From assembly GCA_029974985.1 (NCBI GenBank), contig JARKQC010000087.1, positions 22,993-86,992 on the forward strand: 64,000 nt of DNA, in the 5' to 3' direction. The translations under genes were made by a program, and so were the position numbers. Source of the stretch: Bacteroidota bacterium. GTDB lineage: Bacteria > Bacteroidota > Ignavibacteria > Kapaibacteriales > UBA2268. The notes under the pieces were generated by a model. The model made no database searches. It saw only the letters and a list, made by a program, of their open reading frames with translations, and was not told where the DNA came from. Shown here one piece after another: positions 8,874 through 16,733 of this stretch (positions are counted from its first letter, which is position 1; every line of letters begins with the position of its first letter).

Positions 8874-8931
8874 TGGATAGTTGATAGTTGCTAGGACAAG
8901 CATTCTTGCTTGTCGTGTTCTATATTGTAGG
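8874..8931 (+). repeat. Dispersed hairpin repeat, family 1, copy 1
   Basis: It contains ACAAGCATTCTTGCTTGT, a perfect 6-bp stem with a 6-base loop, followed by CGTGTTCTATATTGTAGG. The 40 bases at 8892-8931 are the exact reverse complement of 15266-15305, and similarity continues into the neighbouring AACTATCAACTA sequence. Shorter, degraded relatives of the hairpin lie at 14969, 18903, 19759 and 35863. Confidence 0.85.
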
Positions 8932-9031
8932 GACGGATCTTGCCCCGTTATCTCTCTTATCTTCTTATATTTAAATAAGTTAAGAATGTTTTAAATAAAT
9001 CTTTTTATTTTTAGAATAAAATTTGGTAAAT

Positions 9032-9143
9032 AACTGAGAAAGTGTTATTTCAAAAGAATAAAGTTACGAGATAAATTATTATGAAATCAAAACAAGTACA
9101 TAAGTACCAAAGGCGGGCTCGCTGTCCAGCAGTAATATAAATT
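9032..9143 (-). repeat. Dispersed repeat, family 2, copy 1 (diverged, inverted)
   Basis: The part at about 9084-9143 carries, in inverted orientation, the same roughly 55-base core found at 61513-61580 and 63768-63835: GCTGGACAGCGAGCC, then TCGGTACTTATGTACTTGTT (here with one T for C). An additional module at 9032-9060 beginning ACTGAGAAAGT matches the reverse complement of the right edge of the window (63962-64000). The core is well conserved while flanks have diverged, so the element is older here than at 61-64 kb. Confidence 0.85.
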
Positions 9144-9145
9144 TA

Positions 9146-10033
9146 TTATATCATAAACAAAATTGCAATTCCAGCAACCGTAACAAAAGCACCGAAAATA
9201 GAAATTAAAGATAATTTTTCTTTATAAAAATACCAAGATAGAGGCAGAACAAAAATAGGAACAGTTGCTAAAAGAGTTGCGGCTACACCAATATGTGTAT
9301 TTGTAAGTGCTACAAAACTAAAGGATATTCCTAAATAAGGTCCCATAATTGTGCCTAATGTTAATTTTTTTAGAGTTTTGAAATCATTTTTATAAAGTTT
9401 TATTGGATTTTTATATCTTTTAAGAATTATTCCTAATGGTAGCATTATTACTCCTGCACTTGTTAATCTTACAAATGTTGCGGTAATACTATGAATATCA
9501 CCATAGTTATAAGTAATTTTTGCAAAAATCAATCCAACGGCTTGCCCAAAAGCTCCTATCAATCCATAAATAATTCCTTTTTTTGTAACTAAAAATTTGG
9601 TATTTATTTTTGGTTTTTCTAATACTACCATCGAAATTCCTGATAATGCAACTAAAATACCTAATATTCCTAAGAAATCAAGTCGTTCGTTTAAGAAAAA
9701 ATATGCAAGTATCGAGGCAATAGCTGGATTTATCGAGTAAATCAGCATTGCAAGACGGGGACCAATTTCTTTAAATGCCATAAATAAAAATGTATCACCT
9801 AAAACTAAACCAATCATTCCGCTAATAGATAAAAATAATAATTGATAAATATTTACGCTAAAATCAATTCTAAAAATTAATATAGTAATAAATAAAAATA
9901 TCGAGGCAAGCGACATTCGGTCTATATTTAATTGTACAGTGCCAACTTTGATTGCAACCGAAGTGAATATAATTGAAATGCCCGCCCATAGACAAGCGGC
10001 CGCTAAAGCAGAAATTTCACCAATAAATGGCAT
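9146..10033 (-). CDS. EamA-family (DMT superfamily) transporter
   Basis: 295 residues with about ten hydrophobic membrane segments and an internal duplication: residues about 1-140 and 150-295 each form an EamA domain. Characteristic phrases are SINPAIASILAYFFLNERLDF and, in the second half, LLATVPIFVLPLSWYFYKEK, where a Glu-Lys/Arg pair ends a membrane helix. Proteins of this family are inner-membrane metabolite exporters; the substrate cannot be read from sequence. It begins 3 bases after the ABC ATPase gene stops, so the two are probably one transcript, but a functional link is not implied. Confidence 0.9.
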   Translation of the reverse strand: MPFIGEISALAAACLWAGISIIFTSVAIKVGTVQLNIDRMSLASIFLFITILIFRIDFSVNIYQLLFLSISGMIGLVLGDTFLFMAFKEIGPRLAMLIYSINPAIASILAYFFLNERLDFLGILGILVALSGISMVVLEKPKINTKFLVTKKGIIYGLIGAFGQAVGLIFAKITYNYGDIHSITATFVRLTSAGVIMLPLGIILKRYKNPIKLYKNDFKTLKKLTLGTIMGPYLGISFSFVALTNTHIGVAATLLATVPIFVLPLSWYFYKEKLSLISIFGAFVTVAGIAILFMI

Positions 10034-10036
10034 TGA

Positions 10037-11089
10037 TTAAATCCTATTTCCGTTAATATCGAATAAGTGAATTTGATTTTTTGAAAAATTTAGATTAATA
10101 GTTTGACTTATTTCGTATTCTTTATGAACATTCAGCCTTATTGAAATCGTTTGAAAACTCGTTTTTGCATAAATTAATTGTTCGTGTCCTAAATACTCTA
10201 TTCTTTCGATTTTTGCTTTTAAAAATCCATTTTCATCATCAATAAAAATATGTTCCGAGCGAATACCCAAAGTTGATTTACCGCTATAATTATTTGATAT
10301 ATTATCTAAATCCATTCTAAATTCAGGATTAATAAATCTACTATTTTCAATAACTCCATTAATGAAATTCATTTGTGGGCTACCTAAAAATCCCGCCACA
10401 AATGTATTCGCGGGCTTTGAATAAATCATATCTGGCGAGCCGTATTGCTGCAAAACACCTTTGTTTATAACAGCAATTTTTGTGCCCATAGTCATAGCTT
10501 CGGTTTGGTCGTGAGTTACATATAAAGATGTAGTTTGAGCAGTTTTGTGTAAATTCAGAATATCATTTCGCATTTGAACTCTTAATTTTGCATCAAGATT
10601 CGAGAGAGGTTCGTCGAACAGAAATATATCTGGTTTGCGAACTAATGCACGTGCAAGAGCAACTCTCTGTCTTTGGCCTCCGGATAAGTGCTTTGGCTTT
10701 CTATCAAGATATTCGCTCAATCCGACAATTTCGGCAATTTCTTTTATTCTTTCATCAATTTCATTTTTATTAATTTTTTTTATCTGCAAAGGAAATGCAA
10801 GATTTTTATAAACGCTTAGATGTGGATAAAGAGCATAATTTTGGAATACCATACCAATATTTCTATTTTGAGGCTCTACATTAATAACACTTTTTCCACC
10901 AAATAAAATATCCCCCGAACTTAATTCCTCTAATCCCGCCACCATACGTAATATTGTTGATTTGCCACAACCCGAAGGTCCGACAAGAACGACAAAATCG
11001 CCGGGATCAGCACTAATACTAAAATTATTAACTGCTAAAATACCCTTTTGGTACTCTTTTGTCAAATTTAATAAATCTATTTTTATCAT
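10037..11089 (-). CDS. ABC transporter ATP-binding protein, MalK/UgpC type
   Basis: 350 residues. The ATPase domain has Walker A GPSGCGKST (37-45), Q-loop VFQNYALYP (81-89), signature LSGGQRQRV (135-143), Walker B DIFLFDEP (154-161) and the H-loop in YVTHDQTEAMTMG. The C-terminal 110 residues form a TOBE-type domain (IRSEHIFID and following), which places it with the carbohydrate and osmolyte import ATPases. No permease or binding-protein gene is nearby, so it may energise a transporter encoded elsewhere, as MsmX-type multitask ATPases do. Confidence 0.92.
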   Translation of the reverse strand: MIKIDLLNLTKEYQKGILAVNNFSISADPGDFVVLVGPSGCGKSTILRMVAGLEELSSGDILFGGKSVINVEPQNRNIGMVFQNYALYPHLSVYKNLAFPLQIKKINKNEIDERIKEIAEIVGLSEYLDRKPKHLSGGQRQRVALARALVRKPDIFLFDEPLSNLDAKLRVQMRNDILNLHKTAQTTSLYVTHDQTEAMTMGTKIAVINKGVLQQYGSPDMIYSKPANTFVAGFLGSPQMNFINGVIENSRFINPEFRMDLDNISNNYSGKSTLGIRSEHIFIDDENGFLKAKIERIEYLGHEQLIYAKTSFQTISIRLNVHKEYEISQTINLNFSKNQIHLFDINGNRI

Positions 11090-11205
11090 TGTAACAAGAA
11101 AAAATTTAAAATTAACGAATTAAATCAAAATTTCATCAATATTTCATCAAATTCTTTCGTTATTTTAGTAATTATTAAAATGTAAATATAAAAAATGTTT
11201 ATTTT

Positions 11206-12261
11206 ATGAAAATTTCTGCTATTTTTTTGAATATAATTATAATATTTCTATTTATTTCTTGCCATAGCGAAAATCCAACAGAAATAAATGGTGATTTTAA
11301 AATTATATCGCTTGTTAAAGATTCACTTGCAATTGGTGATACTCTTGTGATTAATGGTGAGTTTTTGGGTTCGCCTACAAACAAAAAAGTTATTAAATTT
11401 GATTCAACTATTTCCGTTGGTTCAAAAGAATGTATTTTATGGACAAATAATCTAATTACTTTAGTAGTTCCTGAAAATACTAAAAGTGGGTATATTAAAT
11501 TCTATGATGATAAAAAGTTATTAGATAGCATTTATTTAGGTATTTCACCAATTCCATTTTTTAAAATTATTGAGGTACCCGCTGGAAAATTCAAACGTGG
11601 CTCGGAAAACTCCTCTATTGATGAATATCCCGTAAAAGAAATTTCTATTACTAAACCATTTTTAATATCCGTTTATGAAGTTTCTCAAAGGCTTTATGAA
11701 GCAGTAAATAATGAAAATCCATCTATACCAATTAATAATACATTGCCTGTTGTAAATGTAAAATGGATAGATGCTGTAAAATTTTGTAATAATTTATCAA
11801 TAATACAGGGATTAAAGCCATATTATATTATTACTGGCGTTGATGTAAGTATAATTGATAGTGCTGATGGCTGGCGATTACCGACAGAAGCCGAATGGGA
11901 ATACGCTTGTCGAGCTGGTACAAAAGGTGATTATTCTGGAACTAATAATATTGATGATATGGGCTGGTATAGTGATAATTCGGGACTGAAATTACACCCA
12001 TCTGGCAAAAAATCAGCAAATGATTTTGCTTTATACGATATGCATGGAAATTGTTGGGAATGGTGTTGGGATTTTTATGATAAAGATTATTACAAAAGTA
12101 ATGATACTATAAATCCAATTGGACCAACCTCGGGCGATAGACGTGTTTTAAGAGGCGGCTCGTGGAATGATGGAAAGAATTTTGCACGCTCAGCAAATAG
12201 AACAATACCCCTAAATTTTACAAATAATATTGGTTTTAGAATTGTTAGAAATAAAAAATAA
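11206..12261 (+). CDS. Lipoprotein with TIG-like domain and formylglycine-generating-enzyme (SUMF1) fold
   Basis: 351 residues. A lipoprotein signal ends in LFISC (Cys19). Residues about 30-110 resemble an IPT/TIG immunoglobulin-like domain (LAIGDTLVINGEFLG). The rest is an FGE-sulfatase/SUMF1 domain: VPAGKFKRGSE, WRLPTEAEWEYACRAG, DMHGNCWEWCWDFY, RVLRGGSWND and the final NNIGFRIVR. True formylglycine-generating enzymes activate sulfatases, but most secreted bacterial relatives lack a proven activity, and no sulfatase gene is nearby. The next gene, another lipoprotein, begins 24 bases downstream. Confidence 0.88.
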   Translation: MKISAIFLNIIIIFLFISCHSENPTEINGDFKIISLVKDSLAIGDTLVINGEFLGSPTNKKVIKFDSTISVGSKECILWTNNLITLVVPENTKSGYIKFYDDKKLLDSIYLGISPIPFFKIIEVPAGKFKRGSENSSIDEYPVKEISITKPFLISVYEVSQRLYEAVNNENPSIPINNTLPVVNVKWIDAVKFCNNLSIIQGLKPYYIITGVDVSIIDSADGWRLPTEAEWEYACRAGTKGDYSGTNNIDDMGWYSDNSGLKLHPSGKKSANDFALYDMHGNCWEWCWDFYDKDYYKSNDTINPIGPTSGDRRVLRGGSWNDGKNFARSANRTIPLNFTNNIGFRIVRNKK

Positions 12262-12285
12262 TAATTATAAATAATTAGAATATTT

Positions 12286-13506
12286 ATGAAAAAGATAATT
12301 CCTTTTTTTGCATTGATAGCATTATTATCCTGTTCCAAAGATTATAAATTTGATGAGAATGATTTTAATATTTTTTCGGGTATTGGAAGAACTAACTCTT
12401 ATGAACAATTTGGAAAGTTTGCATTTCAAATTGTAAATAACGAGCCTATCGAGTCGAGTGATTCATCGGGAGTAATACAAACTGCTATTAGGTTAAAAAG
12501 TCCATATTCTATAATTGCAAATTCAAAGGGAAAAATTTTAAGAATTAATAATACAACTGTTGATAAATCATTTAGTATTGATTCAAATTTTGTTGTTGCT
12601 TCGGGGATGTGTGCTGATAAAAATTCAAATATCTATTTTATATCCTCGAATGATGAATTATATTGCATTGATTTTAATTTAGATTTAAAATGGAAAAAAG
12701 ATATACAAGTTAAAAAAAGCCATTCTTTATCATTTTCTGATTTGATTGCAACAAATAGTGGTGTTATCGTTGGTGCCAATACAGGTGAATTATTAAAATA
12801 TAATTTTGATGGAGAAATTGCTTGGAAATATGAATCGAGCTTAGCAATTCCAAAAACTTTTGCCGCTGATTCATTGGATTATTTGTACATTCCAATTACG
12901 AATAATGAATTCGGAACAACTGATTCACTTGCCTGTATTGATAATAATGGTAAACTCGTATGGCAAACTGAATTAAAAGAAACACGCGTTTTATCCTCAT
13001 CAGCGTATCGAAATGGTAGAATTTATATTAGTGGGGCAAAACTTCAATCTGATGAGAAAACTGGCATTACATTTTGCTTAGATAGAAACGGTAAAATACT
13101 TTGGAAAAACGAAATACCTATTTTAGGGCGATTTGTATCCGTTGACTATGATAATAATTGCTATGTGTTAGCGACAAGCTCGGGTATCGGCGAAATTAAA
13201 TCAGGTGCTTTTGCATATAATAACGAAGGAAAAGAAATTTGGAATGTTTATTTAGGTGCGGCAGCAACGTCTCCTTTAATTATTAGTCAAAAATATCTTG
13301 GGTTTACTGCATTTACAGGTGAAGGTGCGGCAATGTATTTTCTTAGAAAAAATGACGGTTTGATGGTCAAATTCCATTCATTAGCAAATTTTCCTCCACT
13401 ATATTTACAAGCATATATTTCTGATGACTGCTCAATAAAATTATTCGGTTCATCAAAATTAACAACAGTAAAATTTAGTGAAACTTTTTTAAATAAACTT
13501 TTTTAA
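12286..13506 (+). CDS. Lipoprotein with PQQ-like beta-propeller
   Basis: 406 residues. The lipoprotein signal MKKIIPFFALIALLSC is cleaved before Cys16. The rest is a string of propeller-like repeats with the PQQ enzyme-like pattern of a short strand ending G-x-x-x-W: DLKWKKDIQ, GEIAWKYESS, GKLVWQTELK, GKILWKNEIP and GKEIWNVYLG. Such domains form seven- or eight-bladed propellers, as in BamB, usually used for protein contacts rather than PQQ catalysis. Probably co-transcribed with the SUMF1-domain lipoprotein just upstream; substrate or partner unknown. Confidence 0.85.
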   Translation: MKKIIPFFALIALLSCSKDYKFDENDFNIFSGIGRTNSYEQFGKFAFQIVNNEPIESSDSSGVIQTAIRLKSPYSIIANSKGKILRINNTTVDKSFSIDSNFVVASGMCADKNSNIYFISSNDELYCIDFNLDLKWKKDIQVKKSHSLSFSDLIATNSGVIVGANTGELLKYNFDGEIAWKYESSLAIPKTFAADSLDYLYIPITNNEFGTTDSLACIDNNGKLVWQTELKETRVLSSSAYRNGRIYISGAKLQSDEKTGITFCLDRNGKILWKNEIPILGRFVSVDYDNNCYVLATSSGIGEIKSGAFAYNNEGKEIWNVYLGAAATSPLIISQKYLGFTAFTGEGAAMYFLRKNDGLMVKFHSLANFPPLYLQAYISDDCSIKLFGSSKLTTVKFSETFLNKLF

Positions 13507-13530
13507 AAATATTAGTATTTAATAGTATTT

Positions 13531-13564
13531 AGATGTCTAATATTTCTGAAAATATTGGGCATCT
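13531..13564 (+). terminator. Hairpin after the two-lipoprotein operon
   Basis: AGATGTCTAATATTT, a CTGA loop, and AAATATTGGGCATCT form a 15-bp stem with two G-U pairs, 25 bases after the stop of the PQQ-like lipoprotein gene. The following T-run is weak (GTTTAG), so it may be an imperfect terminator or an mRNA 3' stabiliser. Confidence 0.55.
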
Positions 13565-13687
13565 GTTTAGTATAATACAAAAATATTTTTTAAATCTCAA
13601 AAGAAAATTATTCAAAAAATATAATGCTGAGATTACAATAAAATGTTAATAATTACATATTAGTATTTTTAAAATAGGATTTTATAA

Positions 13688-14341
13688 ATGAAAAAATTTT
13701 CCAAATTTGGTGAAATTGTCGAGGGATATAGTATTCCAGTATTAAATGAGCGTGAAATAAGAGCAAGCGCGGGAATACTATTTTTATTTATGTTCATTGC
13801 TATTTCGCAAGCAAGTGGACAAGGAAATTTTACTTTAATTAAATATGCGGTAGTAATTTTTCTAAGTGATTTTTTAATAAGAGTATTTATTAATACAAAA
13901 TTTTCTCCAACTTTAATAATTGGACGTTTTATTGTTCGAAATCAAACGCCAGAATACGTAGGTGCTGAACAGAAAAAATTTGCTTGGCTTATAGGAATTG
14001 TTTTAGCAGTAATTATGCTGATTCTTCTTGTTATAATGAATTCCCATAGTCCAATATCAGGTTTAATATGTATGATCTGTTTGCTATTTTTATTTTTCGA
14101 AAGTGCTTTTGGGATTTGTTTTGGCTGTAAAATTTATTCGTTTGTTTATAAGGAAAAAGCACAATATTGCCCTGGTGAAGTATGCGACGTTAAATCAAGG
14201 CATAATATTCAAAAAATAAATTATATTCATTTCTTAATAATATTAGCTTTCGTTTTATATATTGTATTATTAGTTTTCTTATTTAATGACAATTTTATAC
14301 AGAAGCCTTATGATTTATTTGGAATTTTTCCAGAGCATTAA
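13688..14341 (+). CDS. DUF4395-family membrane protein
   Basis: 217 residues with about five hydrophobic segments. The N-terminus has the family opening (VNEREIRASAG-like) and the middle has the phrase EYVGAEQKKFAWLIG. A cysteine-containing motif FFESAFGICFGCKIYS, typical of DUF4395, lies at about 140-155, and a second cysteine cluster (YCPGEVC) follows. The function is unknown; related proteins are often encoded near thioredoxin-type or rhodanese genes, which is not the case here. An AGGA ribosome-binding site precedes the ATG. It appears to be a single-gene transcript. Confidence 0.82.
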   Translation: MKKFSKFGEIVEGYSIPVLNEREIRASAGILFLFMFIAISQASGQGNFTLIKYAVVIFLSDFLIRVFINTKFSPTLIIGRFIVRNQTPEYVGAEQKKFAWLIGIVLAVIMLILLVIMNSHSPISGLICMICLLFLFFESAFGICFGCKIYSFVYKEKAQYCPGEVCDVKSRHNIQKINYIHFLIILAFVLYIVLLVFLFNDNFIQKPYDLFGIFPEH

Positions 14342-14468
14342 ATAAAATAAAATTTACATTATTTAGTTAATAATATTTAATTATTATATTATATTTTATT
14401 TTAATGATATTAAATATAATAATTTATTTAGTTTCAAATTGTTTAATTTTATAACAAAAGATTAAAAA

Positions 14469-14957
14469 ATGTCTATTAGAATATTTGTAACTGGTGGCAC
14501 TTTCGATAAGGAATATAATGAGTTAGACGGCTCTTTATACTTTACGGATACTCATATACACGAAATGTTAAAATTGGGTAGAAATAAGGTTAGTACGGAT
14601 ATTCGTACTCTAATGATGATTGATAGCTTGTATATGACCGAGCAAGATAGAGAGTTGATTGCAAATAATTGTTTAAATAGCAAATCTGATAAAATTATAA
14701 TTACTCACGGCACCGACACGATGGTTGAAACGGCTAAATTTATAGCCGAAAGGATTAAGGATAAAACGATTATTCTTACGGGTGCGATGATCCCTTATAA
14801 ATTTGGTAGTTCTGATGGATTATTCAATCTTGGTGCGGCTTTGGCTTATGTACAAACTTTGCCTTATGGTGTGTATATTGCGATGAATGGCAGATTTTTT
14901 AATTGGGATAATTGCCGAAAAAATAAACTTATAGCCGAGTTCGAAGAGATTAAATAA
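14469..14957 (+). CDS. Half-size asparaginase-family protein
   Basis: 162 residues. The two catalytic threonine motifs of L-asparaginases are present: VTGGTFD (about 7-13) and ITHGTDTMVETA (78-89), and the catalytic Lys region appears as LTGAMIPYKFGSSDG (about 102-116). Usual asparaginases are about 320-340 residues with a second C-terminal domain, which is absent here: the frame ends with a normal TAA and no continuing homology in other frames downstream. Short asparaginase-like proteins of this size are found in various bacteria. Whether it hydrolyses asparagine alone is not certain. Confidence 0.85.
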   Translation: MSIRIFVTGGTFDKEYNELDGSLYFTDTHIHEMLKLGRNKVSTDIRTLMMIDSLYMTEQDRELIANNCLNSKSDKIIITHGTDTMVETAKFIAERIKDKTIILTGAMIPYKFGSSDGLFNLGAALAYVQTLPYGVYIAMNGRFFNWDNCRKNKLIAEFEEIK

Positions 14958-15117
14958 TAAATTTAAGATAGGATAGCATTTTTGCTTGTTTAGTATTAAA
15001 AGACTGGGAGACAATGGGGCAAGCTCCATTGTCTTTATAAAAAGATGTTTGATATTCTCTAATGTGTAGGGGTGAAGCTTGCTTTACCCCTACAAAAAAT
15101 TTAAAATATTATGTTTT

Positions 15118-15266
15118 GAGACTGTCTCATAAGCATTAAAAATCTAATAAAACGTGACAAAAGGTCTATCAAAAATGATGACCTTGATTAAAAAAACTCA
15201 ATGTGGACGATTTATTAAGGTCGTTTTTTTGAAAGAATTTTCTAAAAATACTTTAGAGACAGCCTC
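15118..15266. mobile_element. MITE-like 149-bp element with 16-bp terminal inverted repeats
   Basis: The left end reads GAGACTGTCTCATAAG and the right end, on the opposite strand, GAGGCTGTCTCTAAAG: 13 of 16 match. Ends starting GAGxCTGTCTC resemble the termini of several transposase-encoding insertion sequences. No transposase frame is present, and the interior has its own arms (GACCTT near 15179 and AAGGTC near 15216). The right end abuts the family-1 repeat exactly where that repeat loses similarity to its other copy. No target duplication was convincingly visible. Confidence 0.6.
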
Positions 15267-15321
15267 CTACAATATAGAACACGACAAGCAAGAATGCTTG
15301 TCCTACGAACTATCAACTAAT
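15266..15321 (-). repeat. Dispersed hairpin repeat, family 1, copy 2
   Basis: The 40 bases at 15266-15305 are the exact reverse complement of 8892-8931, including the ACAAGC/GCTTGT hairpin. The match continues with small changes through ACTATCAACTA to 15321. An exact 40-base intergenic match 6.4 kb apart on opposite strands cannot be chance. Confidence 0.88.
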
Positions 15322-15363
15322 TTATGTTTATGAGCAATATTTTTGATGAACATAATTATCTAA

Positions 15364-16224
15364 TTAAATTGCTCTTAAAACAGTAATCCCGGTATGTTTA
15401 TTATTTGAATTTAGATATTTGTATAAATAAGTGTCTAAAACTACTTTCTTTCTCTGCGAAGAAGCATGAAGAAATTTAACTTCACCGTCCTCATTTTTAT
15501 ATGCAAATCCCGTATGAGCATAATCAAGCCCCTTGATAGAAGTTGTTATTGCAACGATATCGCAAGTTTGAATTTTATCAATTTGCTTAGTAACTTTTTC
15601 TTTTGGTAAATAATAGTAATCTCTTTTATTGATTTCTTCTTCTTGCTTTTTTATTATTGGGATAAGCTCGGGATTTGCGGCTAAGGCTCTGTATTTATCG
15701 GGATTATCACTCATAAAATATGTATTGAATTGAATTTTTTCACCACCTAAATCTTTGGTAACATCTCTAACAACTCTCTTTTTAATATTATCATAAATCC
15801 AGTCGGCAGTGTAGTGTAATCTTGATGTATAGCCGTCAATTTTCCCATCTCTATATCGAGTAAATTGCATTTGAGCAAGCAGGTCTTCGTAATCAAATTT
15901 TGAAAATTTAAAAGCTCTTGCCATTCCGAGAACGGTTTCAAAATATGTAACACAATCGAATTTATCTAAATTTACAATACAAGTTTCTGTAGTATCAGAG
16001 ATATCGAGTGTGCCGCCTACATAAGGTTTATCAATAAATTCAAGAGCAATTTTTTCCATTAATTGAGAAATATTTAGTCGCAACCAACCATTCTGCCTTG
16101 CTTTATTAACAAAAGTAAAATAGCCGGGCGTTCCGCTATTTTGAAATGCAAATGATGGCATAATAGTCGGCACGAGTGCTATAGCACCGAGCATTTTCAA
16201 TAAATCTCTTCTTGATAAATTCAT
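15364..16224 (-). CDS. DUF1460 (N-acetylmuramoyl-L-alanine amidase-like) secreted hydrolase
   Basis: 286 residues. The N-terminus has a twin-arginine-like signal (SRRDLLKMLG then a hydrophobic run to about residue 28). The DUF1460 core follows: FIDKPYVGGTLD, the nucleophile Cys in NLDKFDCVTYFETVLG (about 90-105), RLHYTADWI, and a late HTGFAYKNEDGEVKFLHASS region supplying the His. Proteins of this NlpC/P60-like family are thought to act on cell-wall peptides. It overlaps the rnhA stop by four bases, so the two are translationally coupled. Confidence 0.88.
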   Translation of the reverse strand: MNLSRRDLLKMLGAIALVPTIMPSFAFQNSGTPGYFTFVNKARQNGWLRLNISQLMEKIALEFIDKPYVGGTLDISDTTETCIVNLDKFDCVTYFETVLGMARAFKFSKFDYEDLLAQMQFTRYRDGKIDGYTSRLHYTADWIYDNIKKRVVRDVTKDLGGEKIQFNTYFMSDNPDKYRALAANPELIPIIKKQEEEINKRDYYYLPKEKVTKQIDKIQTCDIVAITTSIKGLDYAHTGFAYKNEDGEVKFLHASSQRKKVVLDTYLYKYLNSNNKHTGITVLRAI

Positions 16225-16733
16225 TCACTAATTTCCTTATTATTTACGTATCCAATATCTTCAATAAGATTATCCGACATTGCGGCTTGTTTGCAAAGCT
16301 CGTCGCATCTTTCGTTTTCTTTAATGCCGATATGCGATTTTACCCATTCAAACTTTACATTATGAAATTTAAGTTCTTCATATAATAATTGCCATAAATC
16401 TTTGTTTATCACTGGTTTTTTATCACTTTTTTTCCAATTATTTTTAATCCATAATTCTAACCAATGATTATTTATTGCATTAGATACAAGACGAGAATCA
16501 GTAAAAATTGTAATATCATATTTTTTATTTTTATTTATAGATATTAAAGCCTCGACTACAGCCATAATTTCCATACGATTATTTGTAGTAAGCCTAAATC
16601 CCGCGGATATTTCTTTTCGGCGATTTCCACTAATTAATACAGCGGCATAACCGCCTTTGCCTGGATTTCCTAAACAAGCACCATCAGTATAAATAATAAT
16701 TTTTTGATTTAAGTTAGAATTATTTTCTTTCAC
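16221..16733 (-). CDS. rnhA: Ribonuclease HI
   Basis: 170 residues. RNase HI cuts RNA in RNA-DNA hybrids. The catalytic carboxylates are in place: YTDGACLGNPGKGGYAAVL (Asp), TTNNRMEIMAVVEAL (Glu), TIFTDSRLV (Asp) and the last Asp in ENERCDELCKQA. WVKSHIGIKENE gives the conserved loop His. The gene begins with GTG at 16733, overlapping the stop of the Fe-S protein by four bases, and its own stop overlaps the DUF1460 start by four bases. Confidence 0.95.
   Translation of the reverse strand: MKENNSNLNQKIIIYTDGACLGNPGKGGYAAVLISGNRRKEISAGFRLTTNNRMEIMAVVEALISINKNKKYDITIFTDSRLVSNAINNHWLELWIKNNWKKSDKKPVINKDLWQLLYEELKFHNVKFEWVKSHIGIKENERCDELCKQAAMSDNLIEDIGYVNNKEISE

Larger units (their letters stand above)
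8799..9145. other. Gene-free 347 bp: promoter plus two dispersed repeats
   Basis: Apart from the flgB promoter this gap has no plausible coding frame. It contains a hairpin repeat copy (8874-8931), followed by a stretch of simple AT-rich DNA, and a copy of the second dispersed family (9032-9143) that ends three bases from the stop of the EamA gene. Confidence 0.8.
14958..15363. other. Gene-free 406 bp packed with hairpin repeats and a MITE-like element
   Basis: Contents in order: a degraded family-1 hairpin (14969-14990), a hairpin with stem GACAATGG/CCATTGTC around 15009-15034, a hairpin with stem GTAGGGGTGAA/TTTACCCCTAC at about 15066-15093, a MITE-like element with terminal inverted repeats (15118-15266) and family-1 copy 2 (15266-15321). 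No coding frame is plausible. The gap lies between the convergent asparaginase and DUF1460 genes. Confidence 0.8.

Noticed and set aside
10037..11089. Complete sugar ABC transporter locus
   Set aside because: Only the ATPase gene is present; the next gene is an unrelated EamA transporter.
14469..14957. Asparaginase gene broken by frameshift
   Set aside because: No C-terminal asparaginase domain is recognisable in any frame of the following sequence, which consists of repeats, so the gene is simply short.
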